A DNA stretch of 64,000 bases. It comes from Bombus terrestris (Eukaryota > Arthropoda > Insecta > Hymenoptera > Apidae). Shown piece after piece: positions 43,901 through 59,000 of the stretch (position 1 is its first letter; each line of letters opens with the position of its first letter). Both the position numbers and the translations under genes were made by a program. The notes beneath the pieces were generated by a model, which worked only from the letters and a program-made list of their open reading frames with translations, ran no database searches and was not told the DNA's origin. The stretch is from the NCBI RefSeq assembly GCF_910591885.1, contig NW_025963556.1, positions 1,302,001 through 1,366,000 of the forward strand, given 5' to 3'.

Positions 43901-46900
43901 CATGTGGTATTACGTTATTACGAATAACGTTATATTATGTTACGTCATGTAGTATTACTTTATGACGTATGACGTCATGTAGTATTACTTTATGACGTAT
44001 GACGTCATGTAGTATTACTTTATGACGTATGACGTCATGTAGTATTACTTTATGACGTATGACGTCATGTAGTATTACTTTATGACGTATGACGTCATGT
44101 AGTATTTCGTTATAACGTATGACGTTATGCAGTATTACGATATAACGTATGACGTTATGCGGTATTAGGTTATAACGTATGACGTTATGGAGTATTACGT
44201 TATAACGTATGACGTCATGTGGTATTACGTTATTACGAATAACGTTATATTATGTTACGTCATGTAGTATTACTTTATGACGTATGACGTCATGTAGTAT
44301 TACTTTATGACGTATGACGTCATGTAGTATTACTTTATGACGTATGACGTCATGTAGTATTACTTTATGACGTATGACGTCATGTAGTATTTCGTTATAA
44401 CGTATGACGTTATGCAGTATTACGATATAACGTATGACGTTATGCGGTATTAGGTTATAACGTATGACGTTATGGAGTATTACGTTATAACGTATGACGT
44501 CATGTGGTATTACGTTATTACGAATAACGTTATATTATGTTACGTCATGTAGTATTACTTTATGACGTATGACGTCATGTAGTATTACTTTATGACGTAT
44601 GACGTCATGTAGTATTACTTTATGACGTATGACGTCATGTAGTATTACTTTATGACGTATGACGTCATGTAGTATTTCGTTATGACGTATGACGTCATGT
44701 AGTATTTCGTTATGACGTATGACGTTATGCAGTATTACGATATAACGTATGACGTTATGCAGTATTAGGTTATAACGTATGACGTCATGTAGTATTACTT
44801 TATGACGTATGACGTCATGTAGTATTACTTTATGACGTGTGACGTCATGTAGTATTTCGTTTTAACGTACAACGTTATATAGAATTACGATATAACGCAC
44901 AACGTTATGTCGTATTACGTTATAACTTATCATGTCACGTAGTATTACGTTATAACGTATGACTTTATGTAGTATTACGTTATTACGAATAACGTTATAT
45001 TGTGTAACTTTATAACGTATGACCTTATGTTGTATTACGTTATAACGTATAAAGACATGTAGTATTACGTTATAACGTATGACGTCATGTGGTATTACGT
45101 TATTACGAATATCGTAATATTGTATTACTTTATGACGTATGACGTCATGTAGTATTACTATATGACGTATGACGTCATGTAGTATTACTATATGACGTAT
45201 GACGTCATGTAGTATTACTATATGACGTATGACGTCATGTAGTATTACTATATGACGTATGACGTCATGTAGTATTAGGTTATAACGTATGAAGTTATGT
45301 ATTATTACGATATAACGTATGACGTTAAGCAGTATTAGGTTATAACGTATGACGTTATGTAGTATTAGGTTATAACGTATGGCGTTATGTAGTATTACGA
45401 TATAACGTATGACGTTATGCAGTACTACGTTATAACGTATGACGTTATGTAGTGTTACGTTATAATGTATGACGTTATGTAGCATTACGGTATTTCGAAC
45501 AACGTTGTATTGTGTTACTTTATAACGTATGACGTTATGTAGTGTTACGTTATAACGTATGACGCCGTGTAGTATTACGTTATAAGTATAACATTATGTA
45601 GTATCACGTTATAGAGTATGACGTCATGTAGTATTACGTTATTACGAATATCGTAATATTGTGTTACTTTATGACGTATGACGTCATGTAATATTGCTTT
45701 ATGACGTATGACGTCATGTAGTATTTCCTTATAACGTATGACGTTATGTAGTATTACGATATAACGTATGACGTTATGCAGTACTACGTTATAACGTATG
45801 ACTTTATGTAGTGTTACGTTATAACGTATGACGTTATGTATTAGTACGATATAACGTATGACGTTATGCAGTATGAGGTTATAACGTATGACGTCATGTA
45901 GTTTTGCGTTATAACGTATGACGTCATGTAGTATTAGGTTATAACGTATGCCGTCATGTAGTATTACGTTATAACATATGACGTCATGTAGTAATACGAT
46001 ATAACGTACAACGTTATATAGAATTACGATATAACGCACAACGTTATGTCGTATTACGTTATAACGTATCATGTCATGTAGTATTACGTTATTACGAATA
46101 ACGTTATATTGTGTTACCTTATAACGTGTGACCTTTTGTTGTATTACGTTATAACGTATAAAGACATGTAGTATTACGTTGTAACGTATGACGTCATGTA
46201 GTATTACTTTATGACGTATGACGTCATGTAGTATTATGTTATAACATATGCCGTCATGTAGTATTACGTTATAACATATGACGTCATGTAATATTACGAT
46301 ATAACGTACAGCGTTATATAGAATTACGATATAACGCACAACGTTATGTCGTATTACGTTATACCGTATGACGTTATATTGTGTTACTTTATGACGTATG
46401 ACGTCATGTAGTATTACTTTATGACGTATGCCGTCATGTAGTATTACGTTATAACATATGACGTCATGTAGTAATACGATATAACGTACAACGTTATATA
46501 GAATTACGATATAACGCACAACGTTATGTCGTATTACGTTATAACGTATCATGTCATGTAGTATTACGTTATAACGAATGACGTTATGGAGTATTACGTT
46601 ATAACGTATGACGCCATATGGTATTAGGTTATTACGAATAACGTTATATTATGATACTTTATGACATATGACGTCATGTAGTATTACTTTATGACGTATG
46701 ACGTCATGTAGAATTACGTTATAACGTATTCCGTCATGTAGTATTACGTTATAACATATGACGTCATGTAGTATTACGATATAACGTACAACGTTATATA
46801 GAATTACGATATAACGCACAACGTTATGTCGTATTACGTTATAACTTATCATGTCATGTAGTATTACGTTATAACATATGACGTCATGTAGTATTACGAT

Positions 46901-49900
46901 ATAACGTACAACGTTATATAGAATTACGATATAACGCACAACGTTATGTCGTATTACGTTATAACTTATCATGTCATGTAGTATTTCGTTATAACGTATG
47001 ACGTTATGCAGTATTACGATATAACGTACAACGTTATGCAGTATTAGGTTATAACGTATGACGTTATGGAGTATTACGTTATAACGTATGACGCCATGTG
47101 GTATTACGTTATTACGAGTAACGTTATATTATGTTACTTTATGACATATGACGTCATGTAGTATTACTTTATGACGTATGACGTCATGTAGGATTACTTT
47201 ATGACGTATGACGTCATGTAGTATTACTTTATGACGTATGACGTCATGTAGTATTACTTTATGACGTATGACGTCATGTAGTATTTCGTTATAACGTATG
47301 ACGTTATGCAGTATTACGATATAACGTATGACGTTATGGAGTATTACGTTATTACGTATGACGTCATGTGGTATTACGTTATTACGAATAACGTTATATT
47401 GTGTTATTTTATAACGTATGACCTTATGTTGTATTACGTTATAACGTATAAAGGCATGTAGTATTACGTTGTAACGTACGGCGTCATGTAGAATTACGTT
47501 ATAACGTATTCCGTCATGTAGTATTACGTTATAACATATGACGTCATGTAGTATTACGATATAACGTACAACGTTATATAGAATTACGATATAACGCACA
47601 ACGTTATGTCGTATTACGTTATAACTTATCATGTCATGTAGTATTACGTTATAACGTATGACGTTATGTAGTATTACGTTATTACGAATAACGTTATATT
47701 GTGTAACTTTATAACGTATGACCTTACGTTGTATTACGTTATAACGTATGACGTCATGTAGTATTACTTTATGACGTATGACGTCATGTAGTATTACTTT
47801 ATGACGTATGACGTCATGTAGTATTACTTTATGACGTATGACGTCATGTAGTATTACTTTATGACGTATGACGTCATGTAGTATTTCGTTACAACGTATG
47901 ACGTTATGCAGTATTACGATATAACGTATGACGTTATGCGGTATTAGGTTATAACTTATGACGTTATGGAGTATTACGTTATAACGTATGACGTCATGTG
48001 GTATTACGTTATTACGAATAACGTTATATTATGTTACGTCATGTAGTATTACTTTATGACGTATGACGTCATGTAGTATTACTTTATGACGTATGACGTC
48101 ATGTAGTATTACTTTATGACGTATGACGTCATGTAGTATTTCGTTATGACGTATGACGTTATGCAGTATTACGATATAACGTATGACGTTATGCAGTATT
48201 AGGTTATAACGTATGACGTCATGTAGTATTACTTTATGACGTATGACGTCATGTAGTATTACTTTATGACGTATGACGTCATGTAGTATTTCGTTATAAC
48301 GTATGACGTTATGCAGTATTACGATATAACGTATGACGTTATGCGGTATTAGGTTATAACTTATGACGTTATGGAGTATTACGTTATAACGTATGACGTC
48401 ATGTGGTATTACGTTATTACGAATAACGTTATATTATGTTACGTCATGTAGTATTACTTTATGACGTATGACGTCATGTAGTATTACTTTATGACGTATG
48501 ACGTCATGTAGTATTACTTTATGACGTATGACGTCATGTAGTATTTCGTTATGACGTATGAAGTTATGTATTATTACGATATAACGTATGACGTTAAGCA
48601 GTATTAGGTTATAACGTATGACGTTATGTAGTATTAGGTTATAACGTATGGCGTTATGTAGTATTACGATATAACGTATGACGTTATGCAGTACTACGTT
48701 ATAACGTATGACGCTATGTAGTGTTACGTTATAATGTATGACGTTATGTAGCATTACGGTATTTCGAACAACGTTGTATTGTGTTACTTTATAACGTATG
48801 ACGTTATGTAGTGTTACGTTATAACGTATGACGCCGTGTAGTATTACGTTATAAGTATAACATTATGTAGTATCACGTTATAGCGTATGACGTCATGTAG
48901 TATTACGTTATTACGAATATCGTAATATTGTGTTACTTTATGACGTATGACGTCATGTAATATTGCTTTATGACGTATGACGTCATGTAGTATTTCCTTA
49001 TAACGTATGACGTTATGTAGTATTACGATATAACGTATGACGTTATGCAGTACTACGTTATAACATATGACTTTATGTAGTGTTACGTTATAACGTATGA
49101 CGTTATGTATTAGTACGATATAACGTATGACGTTATGCAGTATGAGGTTATAACGTATGACGTCATGTAGTTTTGCGTTATAACGTATGACGTCATGTAG
49201 TATTAGGTTATAACGTATGCCGTCATGTAGTATTACGTTATAACATATGACGTCATGTAGTAATACGATATAACGTACAACGTTATATAGAATTACGATA
49301 TAACGCACAACGTTATGTAGTATTACGTTATAACGTATCATGTCATGTAGTATTACGTTATTACGAATAACGTTATATTGTGTTACCTTATAACGTGTGA
49401 CCTTTTGTTGTATTACGTTATAACGTATAAAGACATGTAGTATTACGTTGTAACGTATGACGTCATGTAGTATTACTTTATGACGTATGACGTCATGTAG
49501 TATTATGTTATAACATATGCCGTCATGTAGTATTACGTTATAACATATGACGTCATGTAATATTACGATATAACGTACAGCGTTATATAGAATTACGATA
49601 TAACGCACAACGTTATGTCGTATTACGTTATACCGTATGACGTTATATTGTGTTACTTTATGACGTATGACGTCATGTAGTATTACTTTATGACGTATGC
49701 CGTCATGTAGTATTACGTTATAACATATGACGTCATGTAGTAATACGATATAACGTACAACGTTATATAGAATTACGATATAACGCACAACGTTATGTCG
49801 TATTACGTTATAACGTATCATGTCATGTAGTATTACGTTATAACGAATGACGTTATGGAGTATTACGTTATAACGTATGACGCCATATGGTATTAGGTTA

Positions 49901-49981
49901 TTACGAATAACGTTATATTATGATACTTTATGACATATGACGTCATGTAGTATTACTTTATGACGTATGACGTCATGTAGA
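40895..49981. repeat. 9087-bp HOR group, copy 2
   Basis: Landmarks recur at +9087 from copy 1: C at 41233, 45582 and 48851, A at 44862, orphan halves at 43527, 43932, 44247, 44532, 48026 and 48431. No indel was noticed between copies, and only about ten to fifteen substitutions, for example GTCACGTAG near 44935 for GTCATGTAG, and GTAGAATTACG near 46709 where copy 1 has GTAGTTTTGCG near 37622. That suggests about 99.8% identity or more, estimated by eye. Confidence 0.92.
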
Positions 49982-52314
49982 ATTACGTTATAACGTATTC
50001 CGTCATGTAGTATTACGTTATAACATATGACGTCATGTAGTATTACGATATAACGTACAACGTTATATAGAATTACGATATAACGCACAACGTTATGTCG
50101 TATTACGTTATAACTTATCATGTCATGTAGTATTTCGTTATAACGTATGACGTTATGCAGTATTACGATATAACGCACAACGTTATGTCGTATTACGTTA
50201 TAACTTATCATGTCATGTAGTATTACGTTATAACATATGACGTCATGTAGTATTACGATATAACGTACAACGTTATATAGAATTACGATATAACGCACAA
50301 CGTTATGTCGTATTACGTTATAACTTATCATGTCATGTAGTATTTCGTTATAACGTATGACGTTATGCAGTATTACGATATAACGTACAACGTTATGCAG
50401 TATTAGGTTATAACGTATGACGTTATGGAGTATTACGTTATAACGTATGACGCCATGTGGTATTACGTTATTACGAGTAACGTTATATTATGTTACTTTA
50501 TGACATATGACGTCATGTAGTATTACTTTATGACGTATGACGTCATGTAGGATTACTTTATGACGTATGACGTCATGTAGTATTACTTTATGACGTATGA
50601 CGTCATGTAGTATTACTTTATGACGTATGACGTCATGTAGTATTTCGTTATAACGTATGACGTTATGCAGTATTACGATATAACGTATGACGTTATGGAG
50701 TATTACGTTATTACGTATGACGTCATGTGGTATTACGTTATTACGAATAACGTTATATTGTGTTATTTTATAACGTATGACCCTATGTTGTATTACGTTA
50801 TAACGTATAAAGGCATGTAGTATTACGTTGTAACGTACGGCGTCATGTAGAATTACGTTATAACGTATTCCGTCATGTAGTATTACGTTATAACATATGA
50901 CGTCATGTAGTATTACGATATAACGTACAACTTTATATAGAATTACGATATAACGCACAACGTTATGTCGTATTACGTTATAACTTATCATGTCATGTAG
51001 TATTACGTTATAACGTATGACCTTACGTTGTATTACGTTATAACGTATGACGTCATGTAGTATTACTTTATGACGTATGACGTCATGTAGTATTACTTTA
51101 TGACGTATGACGTCATGTAGTATAACTTTATGACGTATGACGTCATGTAGTATTACTTTATGACGTATGACGTCATGTAGTATTTCGTTACAACGTATGA
51201 CGTTATGCAGTATTACGATATAACGTATGACGTTATGCGGTATTAGGTTATAACTTATGACGTTATGGAGTATTACGTTATAACGTATGACGTCATGTGG
51301 TATTACGTTATTACGAATAACGTTATATTATGTTACGTCATGTAGTATTACTTTATGACGTATGACGTCATGTAGTATTACTTTATGACGTATGACGTCA
51401 TGTAGTATTACTTTATGACGTATGACGTCATGTAGTATTTCGTTATGACGTATGACGTTATGCAGTATTACGATATAACGTATGACGTTATGCAGTATTA
51501 GGTTATAACGTATGACGTCATGTAGTATTACTTTATGACGTATGACGTCATGTAGTATTACTTTATGACGTATGACGTCATGTAGTATTTCGTTACAACG
51601 TATGACGTTATGCAGTATTACGATATAACGTATGACGTTATGCGGTATTAGGTTATAACTTATGACGTTATGGAGTATTACGTTATAACGTATGACGTCA
51701 TGTGGTATTACGTTATTACGAATAACGTTATATTATGTTACGTCATGTAGTATTACTTTATGACGTATGACGTCATGTAGTATTACTTTATGACGTATGA
51801 CGTCATGTAGTATTACTTTATGACGTATGACGTCATGTAGTATAACTTTATGACGTATGACGTCATGTAGTATTACTTTATGACGTATGACGTCATGTAG
51901 TATTTCGTTACAACGTATGACGTTATGCAGTATTACGATATAACGTATGACGTTATGCGGTATTAGGTTATAACTTATGACGTTATGGAGTATTACGTTA
52001 TAACGTATGACGTCATGTGGTATTACGTTATTACGAATAACGTTATATTATGTTACGTCATGTAGTATTACTTTATGACGTATGACGTCATGTAGTATTA
52101 CTTTATGACGTATGACGTCATGTAGTATTACTTTATGACGTATGACGTCATGTAGTATTACTTTATGACGTATGACGTCATGTAGTATTTCGTTATAACG
52201 TATGACGTTATGCAGTATTACGATATAACGTATGACGTTATGCAGTATTAGGTTATAACGTATGACGTCATGTAGTATTACTTTATGACGTATGACGTCA
52301 TGTAGTATTTCGTT
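49982..52314. repeat. Partial central-family HOR
   Basis: It continues the path that follows copy 2. Around 50140-50220 an extra 90-bp segment is inserted relative to sister copies, with a TTTCG cap monomer spliced onto a GCACAACGTTATG variant. The segment from about 50.46 kb resembles 42.66 kb at an offset of 7798 bp. Orphan halves lie at 51325, 51730 and 52045, the last two 315 bp apart. It ends at landmark A (52315). Confidence 0.82.
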
Positions 52315-52740
52315 TTAACGTACAACGTTATATAGAATTACGATATAACGCACAACGTTATGTCGTATTACGTTATAACTTATCATGTCATGTAGTATTA
52401 CGTTATAACGTATGACGTTATGTAGTGTTACGTTATAATGTATGACGTTATGTAGCATTACGGTATTTCGAACAACGTTGTATTGTGTTACTTTATAACG
52501 TATGACGTTATGTAGTGTTACGTTATAACGTATGACGCCGTGTAGTATTACGTTATAAGTATAACATTCTGTAGTATCACGTTATAGCGTATGACGTCAT
52601 GTAGTATTACGTTATTACGAATATCGTAATATTGTGTTACTTTATGACGTATGACGTCATGTAATATTGCTTTATGACGTATGACGTCATGTAGTATTTC
52701 CTTATAACGTATGACGTTATGTAGTATTACGATATAACGT

Positions 52741-52963
52741 ATGACGTCATGTAGTATTACTTTATGACGTATGACGTCATGTAGTATTACTTTATGACGT
52801 ATGACGTCATGTAGTATTACTTTATGACTTATGACGTCATGTAGTATTACTTTATGACGTATGACGTCATGTAGTATTACTTTATGACGTATGACGTCAT
52901 GTAGTATTACTTTATGACGTATGACGTCATGTAGTATTACTTTATGACGTATGACGTTATGTA
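52741..52963. repeat. Seven-monomer P-run inserted after landmark C
   Basis: In normal HORs the monomer after the GATATAACGTATGACG variant is TTATGCAGTACTACG. Here the path switches to about seven canonical P monomers, then resumes at TTATGTAGTGTTACG. The third carries a private ATGACTTATGACG variant (near 52826). The same run with the same private base change lies near 55251-55440 (variant near 55329). Confidence 0.87.
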
Positions 52964-55250
52964 GTGTTACGTTATAACGTATGACGTTATGTATTAGTAC
53001 GATATAACGTATGACGTTATGCAGTATGAGGTTATAACGTATGACGTCATGTAGTTTTGCGTTATAACGTATGACGTCATGTAGTATTAGGTTATAACGT
53101 ATGCCGTCATGTAGTATTACGTTATAACATATGACGTCATGTAGTAATACGATATAACGTACAACGTTATATAGAATTACGATATAACGCACAACGTTAT
53201 GTCGTATTACGTTATAACGTATCATGTCATGTAGTATTACGTTATTACGAATAACGTTATACTGTGTTACCTTATAACGTGTGACCTTTTGTTGTATTAC
53301 GTTATAACGTATAAAGACATGTAGTATTACGTTGTAACGTATGACGTCATGTAGTATTACTTTATGACGTATGACGTCATGTAGTATTATGTTATAACAT
53401 ATGCCGTCATGTAGTATTACGTTATAACATATGACGTCATGTAATATTACGATATAACGTACAGCGTTATATAGAATTACGATATAACGCACAACGTTAT
53501 GTCGTATTACGTTATACCGTATGACGTTATATTGTGTTACTTTATGACGTATGACGTCATGTAGTATTACTTTATGACGTATGCCGTCATGTAGTATTAC
53601 GTTATAACATATGACGTCATGTAGTAATACGATATAACGTACAACGTTATATAGAATTACGATATAACGCACAACGTTATGTCGTATTACGTTATAACGT
53701 ATCATGTCATGTAGTATTACGTTATAACGAATGACGCCGTGTAGTATTACGTTATAAGTATAACATTATGTAGTATCACGTTATAGCGTATGACGCCATG
53801 TGGTATTACGTTATTACGAATAACGTTATATTATGTTACTTTATGACATATGACGTCATGTAGTATTACTTTATGACGTATGACGTCATGTAGTATTACT
53901 TTATGACGTATGACGTCATGTAGTATTACTTTATGACGTATGACGTCATGTAGTATTTCGTTATAACGTATGACGTTATGCAGTATTACGATATAACGTA
54001 TGACGTTATGCGGTATTAGGTTATAACTTATGACGTTATGGAGTATTACGTTATAACGTATGACGTCATGTGGTATTACGTTATTACGAATAACGTTATA
54101 TTATGTTACGTCATGTAGTATTACTTTATGACGTATGACGTCATGTAGTATTACTTTATGACGTATGACGTCATGTAGTATTACTTTATGACGTATGACG
54201 TCATGTAGTATTACTTTATGACGTATGACGTCATGTAGTATTTCGTTATAACGTATGACGTTATGCAGTATTACGATATAACGTATGACGTTATGCAGTA
54301 TTAGGTTATAACGTATGACGTCATGTAGTATTACTTTATGACGTATGACGTCATGTAGTATTTCGTTTTAACGTACAACGTTATATAGAATTACGATATA
54401 ACGCACAACGTTATGTCGTATTACGTTATAACTTATCATGTCATGTAGTATTACGTTATAACGTATGACGTTATGTAGTATTACGTTATTACGAATAACG
54501 TTATATTGTGTAACTGTATAACGTATGACCTTATGTTGTATTACGATATAACGTATAAAGACATGTAGTATTACGTTATAACGTATGACGTCATGTGGTA
54601 TTACGTTATTACGAATATCGTAATATTGTATTACTTTATGACGTATGACGTCATGTAGTATTACTATATGACGTATGACGTCATGTAGTATTACTATATG
54701 ACGTATGACGTCATGTAGTATTACTATATGACGTATGACGTCATGTAGTATTACTATATGACGTATGACGTCATGTAGTATTACTATATGACGTATGACG
54801 TCATGTAGTATTAGGTTATAACGTATGAAGTTATGTATTATTACGATATAACGTATGACGTTAAGCAGTATTAGGTTATAACGTATGACGTTATGTAGTA
54901 TTAGGTTATAACGTATGGCGTTATGTAGTATTACGATATAACGTATGACGTTATGCAGTACTACGTTATAACGTATGACGTTATGTAGTGTTACGTTATA
55001 ATGTATGACGTTATGTAGTGTTACGTTATAACGTATGACGCCGTGTAGTATTACGTTATAAGTATAACATTATGTAGTATCACGTTATAGCGTATGACGT
55101 CATGTAGTATTACGTTATTACGAATATCGTAATATTGTGTTACTTTATGACGTATGACGTCATGTAATATTGCTTTATGACGTATGACGTCATGTAGTAT
55201 TTCCTTATAACGTATGACGTTATGTAGTATTACGATATAACGTATGACGT

Positions 55251-55440
55251 CATGTAGTATTACTTTATGACGTATGACGTCATGTAGTATTACTTTATGA
55301 CGTATGACGTCATGTAGTATTACTTTATGACTTATGACGTCATGTAGTATTACTTTATGACGTATGACGTCATGTAGTATTACTTTATGACGTATGACGT
55401 CATGTAGTATTACTTTATGACGTATGACGTCATGTAGTAT
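55251..55440. repeat. Second copy of the inserted P-run
   Basis: Six canonical P monomers follow the same switch point, with the same ATGACTTATGACG change at the matching place (offset 2503 bp). The exit differs: it leads into a TTTCG cap monomer near 55440 rather than into TTATGTAGTGTTACG. The entry is shared by descent, and the exits reflect later separate exchanges. Confidence 0.85.
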
Positions 55441-56055
55441 TTCGTTATAACGTATGACGTTATGCAGTATTACGATATAACGTATGACGTTATGCGGTAT
55501 TAGGTTATAACGTATGACGTTATGGAGTATTACGTTATAACGTATGACGTTATGCAGTATGAGGTTATAGCGTATGACGTCATGTAGTTTTGCGTTATAA
55601 CGTATGACGTCATGTAGTATTACGATATAACGTACAACGTTATGCAGTATTAGGTTATAACGTATGACGTTATGGAGTATTACTTTATTACGTATGACGT
55701 CATGTGGTATTACGTTATTACGAATAACGTTATATTGTGTTATTTTATAACGTATGACCTTATGTTGTATTACGCTATAACGTATAAAGGCATGTAGTAT
55801 TACGTTGTAACGTACGGCGTCATGTAGAATTACGCTATAACGTATTCCGTCATGTAGTATTACGTTATAACATATGACGTCATGTAGTATTACGATATAA
55901 CGTACAACGTTATATAGAATTACGATATAACGCACAACGTTATGTCGTATTACGTTATAACTTATCATGTCATGTAGTATTACGTTATAACGTATGACGT
56001 TATGTAGTATTACGTTATTACGAATAACGTTATATTGTGTAACTTTATAACGTAT

Positions 56056-59000
56056 GACCTTACGTTGTATTACGTTATAACGTATGACGTCATGTAGTAT
56101 TACTTTATGACGTATGACGTCATGTAGTATTACTTTATGACGTATGACGTCATGTAGTATTACTTTATGACGTATGACGTCATGTAGTATTACTTTATGA
56201 CGTATGACGTCATGTAGTATTTCGTTACAACGTATGACGTTATGCAGTATTACGATATAACGTATGACGTTATGCGGTATTAGGTTATAACTTATGACGT
56301 TATGGAGTATTACGTTATAACGTATGACGTCATGTGGTATTACGTTATTACGAATAACGTTATATTATGTTACGTCATGTAGTATTACTTTATGACGTAT
56401 GACGTCATGTAGTATTACTTTATGACGTATGACGTCATGTAGTATTACTTTATGACGTATGACGTCATGTAGTATTACTTTATGACGTATGACGTCATGT
56501 AGTATTACTTTATGACGTATGACGTCATGTAGTATTTCGTTACAACGTATGACGTTATGCAGTATTACGATATAACGTATGACGTTATGCGGTATTAGGT
56601 TATAACTTATGACGTTATGGAGTATTACGTTATAACGTATGACGTCATGTGGTATTACGTTATTACGAATAACGTTATATTATGTTACGTCATGTAGTAT
56701 TACTTTATGACGTATGACGTCATGTAGTATTACTTTATGACGTATGACGTCATGTAGTATTACTTTATGACGTATGACGTATGTAGTATTACTCTATGAC
56801 GTATGACGTCATGTAGTATTACTTTATGACGTATGACGTCATGTAGTATTACTTTATGACGTATGACGTCATGTAGTATTACTTTATGACGTATGACGTC
56901 ATGTAGTATTTCGTTACAACGTATGACGTTATGCAGTATTACGATATAACGTATGACGTTATGCGGTATTAGGTTATAACGTATGACGTCATGTAGTATT
57001 ACTTTATGACGTATGACGTCATGTAGTATTTCGTTTTAACGTACAACGTTATATAGAATTACGATATAACGCACAACGTTATGTCGTATTACGTTATAAC
57101 TTATCATGTCATGTAGTATTACGTTATAACGTATGACGTTATGTAGTATTACGTTATTACGAATAACGTTATATTGTGTAACTTTATAACGTATGACCTT
57201 ATGTTGTATTACGTTATAACGTATAAAGACATGTAGTATTACGTTATAACGTATGACGTCATGTGGTATTACGTTATTACGAATATCGTAATATTGTATT
57301 ACTTTATGACGTATGACGTCATGTAGTATTACTATATGACGTATGACGTCATGTAGTATTAGGTTATAACGTATGAAGTTATGTATTATTACGATATAAC
57401 GTATGACGTTAAGCAGCATTAGGTTATAACGTATGACGTCATGTGGTATTACGTTATTACGAATAACGTTATATTATGTTACGTCATGTAGTATTACTTT
57501 ATGACGTATGACGTCATGTAGTATTAGGTTATAACGTATGCCGTCATGTAGTATTACGTTATAACATATGACGTCATGTAGTAATACGATATAACGTACA
57601 ACGTTATATAGAATTACGATATAACGCACAACGTTATGTCGTATTACGTTATAACGTATCATGTCATGTAGTATTACGTTATTACGAATAACGTTATACT
57701 GTGTTACCTTATAACGTGTGACCTTTTGTTGTATTACGTTATAACGTATAAAGACATGTAGTATTACGTTCTAACGTATGACGTCATGTAGTATTACTTT
57801 ATGACGTATGACGTCATGTAGTATTATGTTATAACATATGCCGTCATGTAGTATTACGTTATAACATATGACGTCATGTAATATTACGATATAACGTACA
57901 GCGTTATATAGAATTACGATATAACGCACAACGTTATGTCGTATTACGTTATACCGTATGACGTTATATTGTGTTACTTTATGACGTATGACGTCATGTA
58001 GTATTACTTTATGACGTATGCCGTCATGTAGTATTACGTTATAACATATGACGTCATGTAGTAATACGATATAACGTACAACGTTATATAGAATTACGAT
58101 ATAACGCACAACGTTATGTCGTATTACGTTATAACGTATCATGTCATGTAGTATTACGTTATAACGTATGACGCCGTGTAGTATTACGTTATAAGTATAA
58201 CATTATGTAGTATCACGTTATAGCGTATGACGCCATGTGGTATTACGTTATTACGAATAACGTTATATTATGTTACTTTATGACATATGACGTCATGTAG
58301 TATTACTTTATGACGTATGACGTCATGTAGTATTACTTTATGACGTATGACGTCATGTAGTATTACTTTATGACGTATGACGTCATGTAGTATTTCGTTA
58401 TAACGTATGACGTTATGCAGTATTACGATATAACGTATGACGTTATGCGGTATTAGGTTATAACTTATGACGTTATGGAGTATTACGTTATAACGTATGA
58501 CGTCATGTGGTATTACGTTATTACGAATAACGTTATATTATGTTACGTCATGTAGTATTACTTTATGACGTATGACGTCATGTAGTATTACTTTATGACG
58601 TATGACGTCATGTAGTATTACTTTATGACGTATGACGTCATGTAGTATTACTTTATGACGTATGACGTCATGTAGTATTTCGTTATAACGTATGACGTTA
58701 TGCAGTATTACGATATAACGTATGACGTTATGCAGTATTAGGTTATAACGTATGACGTCATGTAGTATTACTTTATGAAGTATGACGTCATGTAGTATTT
58801 CGTTTTAACGTACAACGTTATATAGAATTACGATATAACGCACAACGTTATGTCGTATTACGTTATAACTTATCATGTCATGTAGTATTACGTTATAACG
58901 TATGACGTTATGTAGTATTACGTTATTACGAATAACGTTATATTGTGTAACTGTATAACGTATGACCTTATGTTGTATTACGATATAACGTATAAAGACA

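Larger units (their letters stand above)
52315..56055. repeat. Chimeric HORs at the central/right boundary
   Basis: Landmarks: A 52315, B near 52466, C 52555, C 53754, orphan half 54098, A 54368, C 55058. The A-to-B distance at the left is only about 150 bp instead of about 600 bp, so a large internal segment is missing. Between A 54368 and C 55058 the B landmark itself has been lost. Bases 52548-52950 match 55051-55440 at an offset of 2503 bp, including an unusual P-run insertion. Confidence 0.83.
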
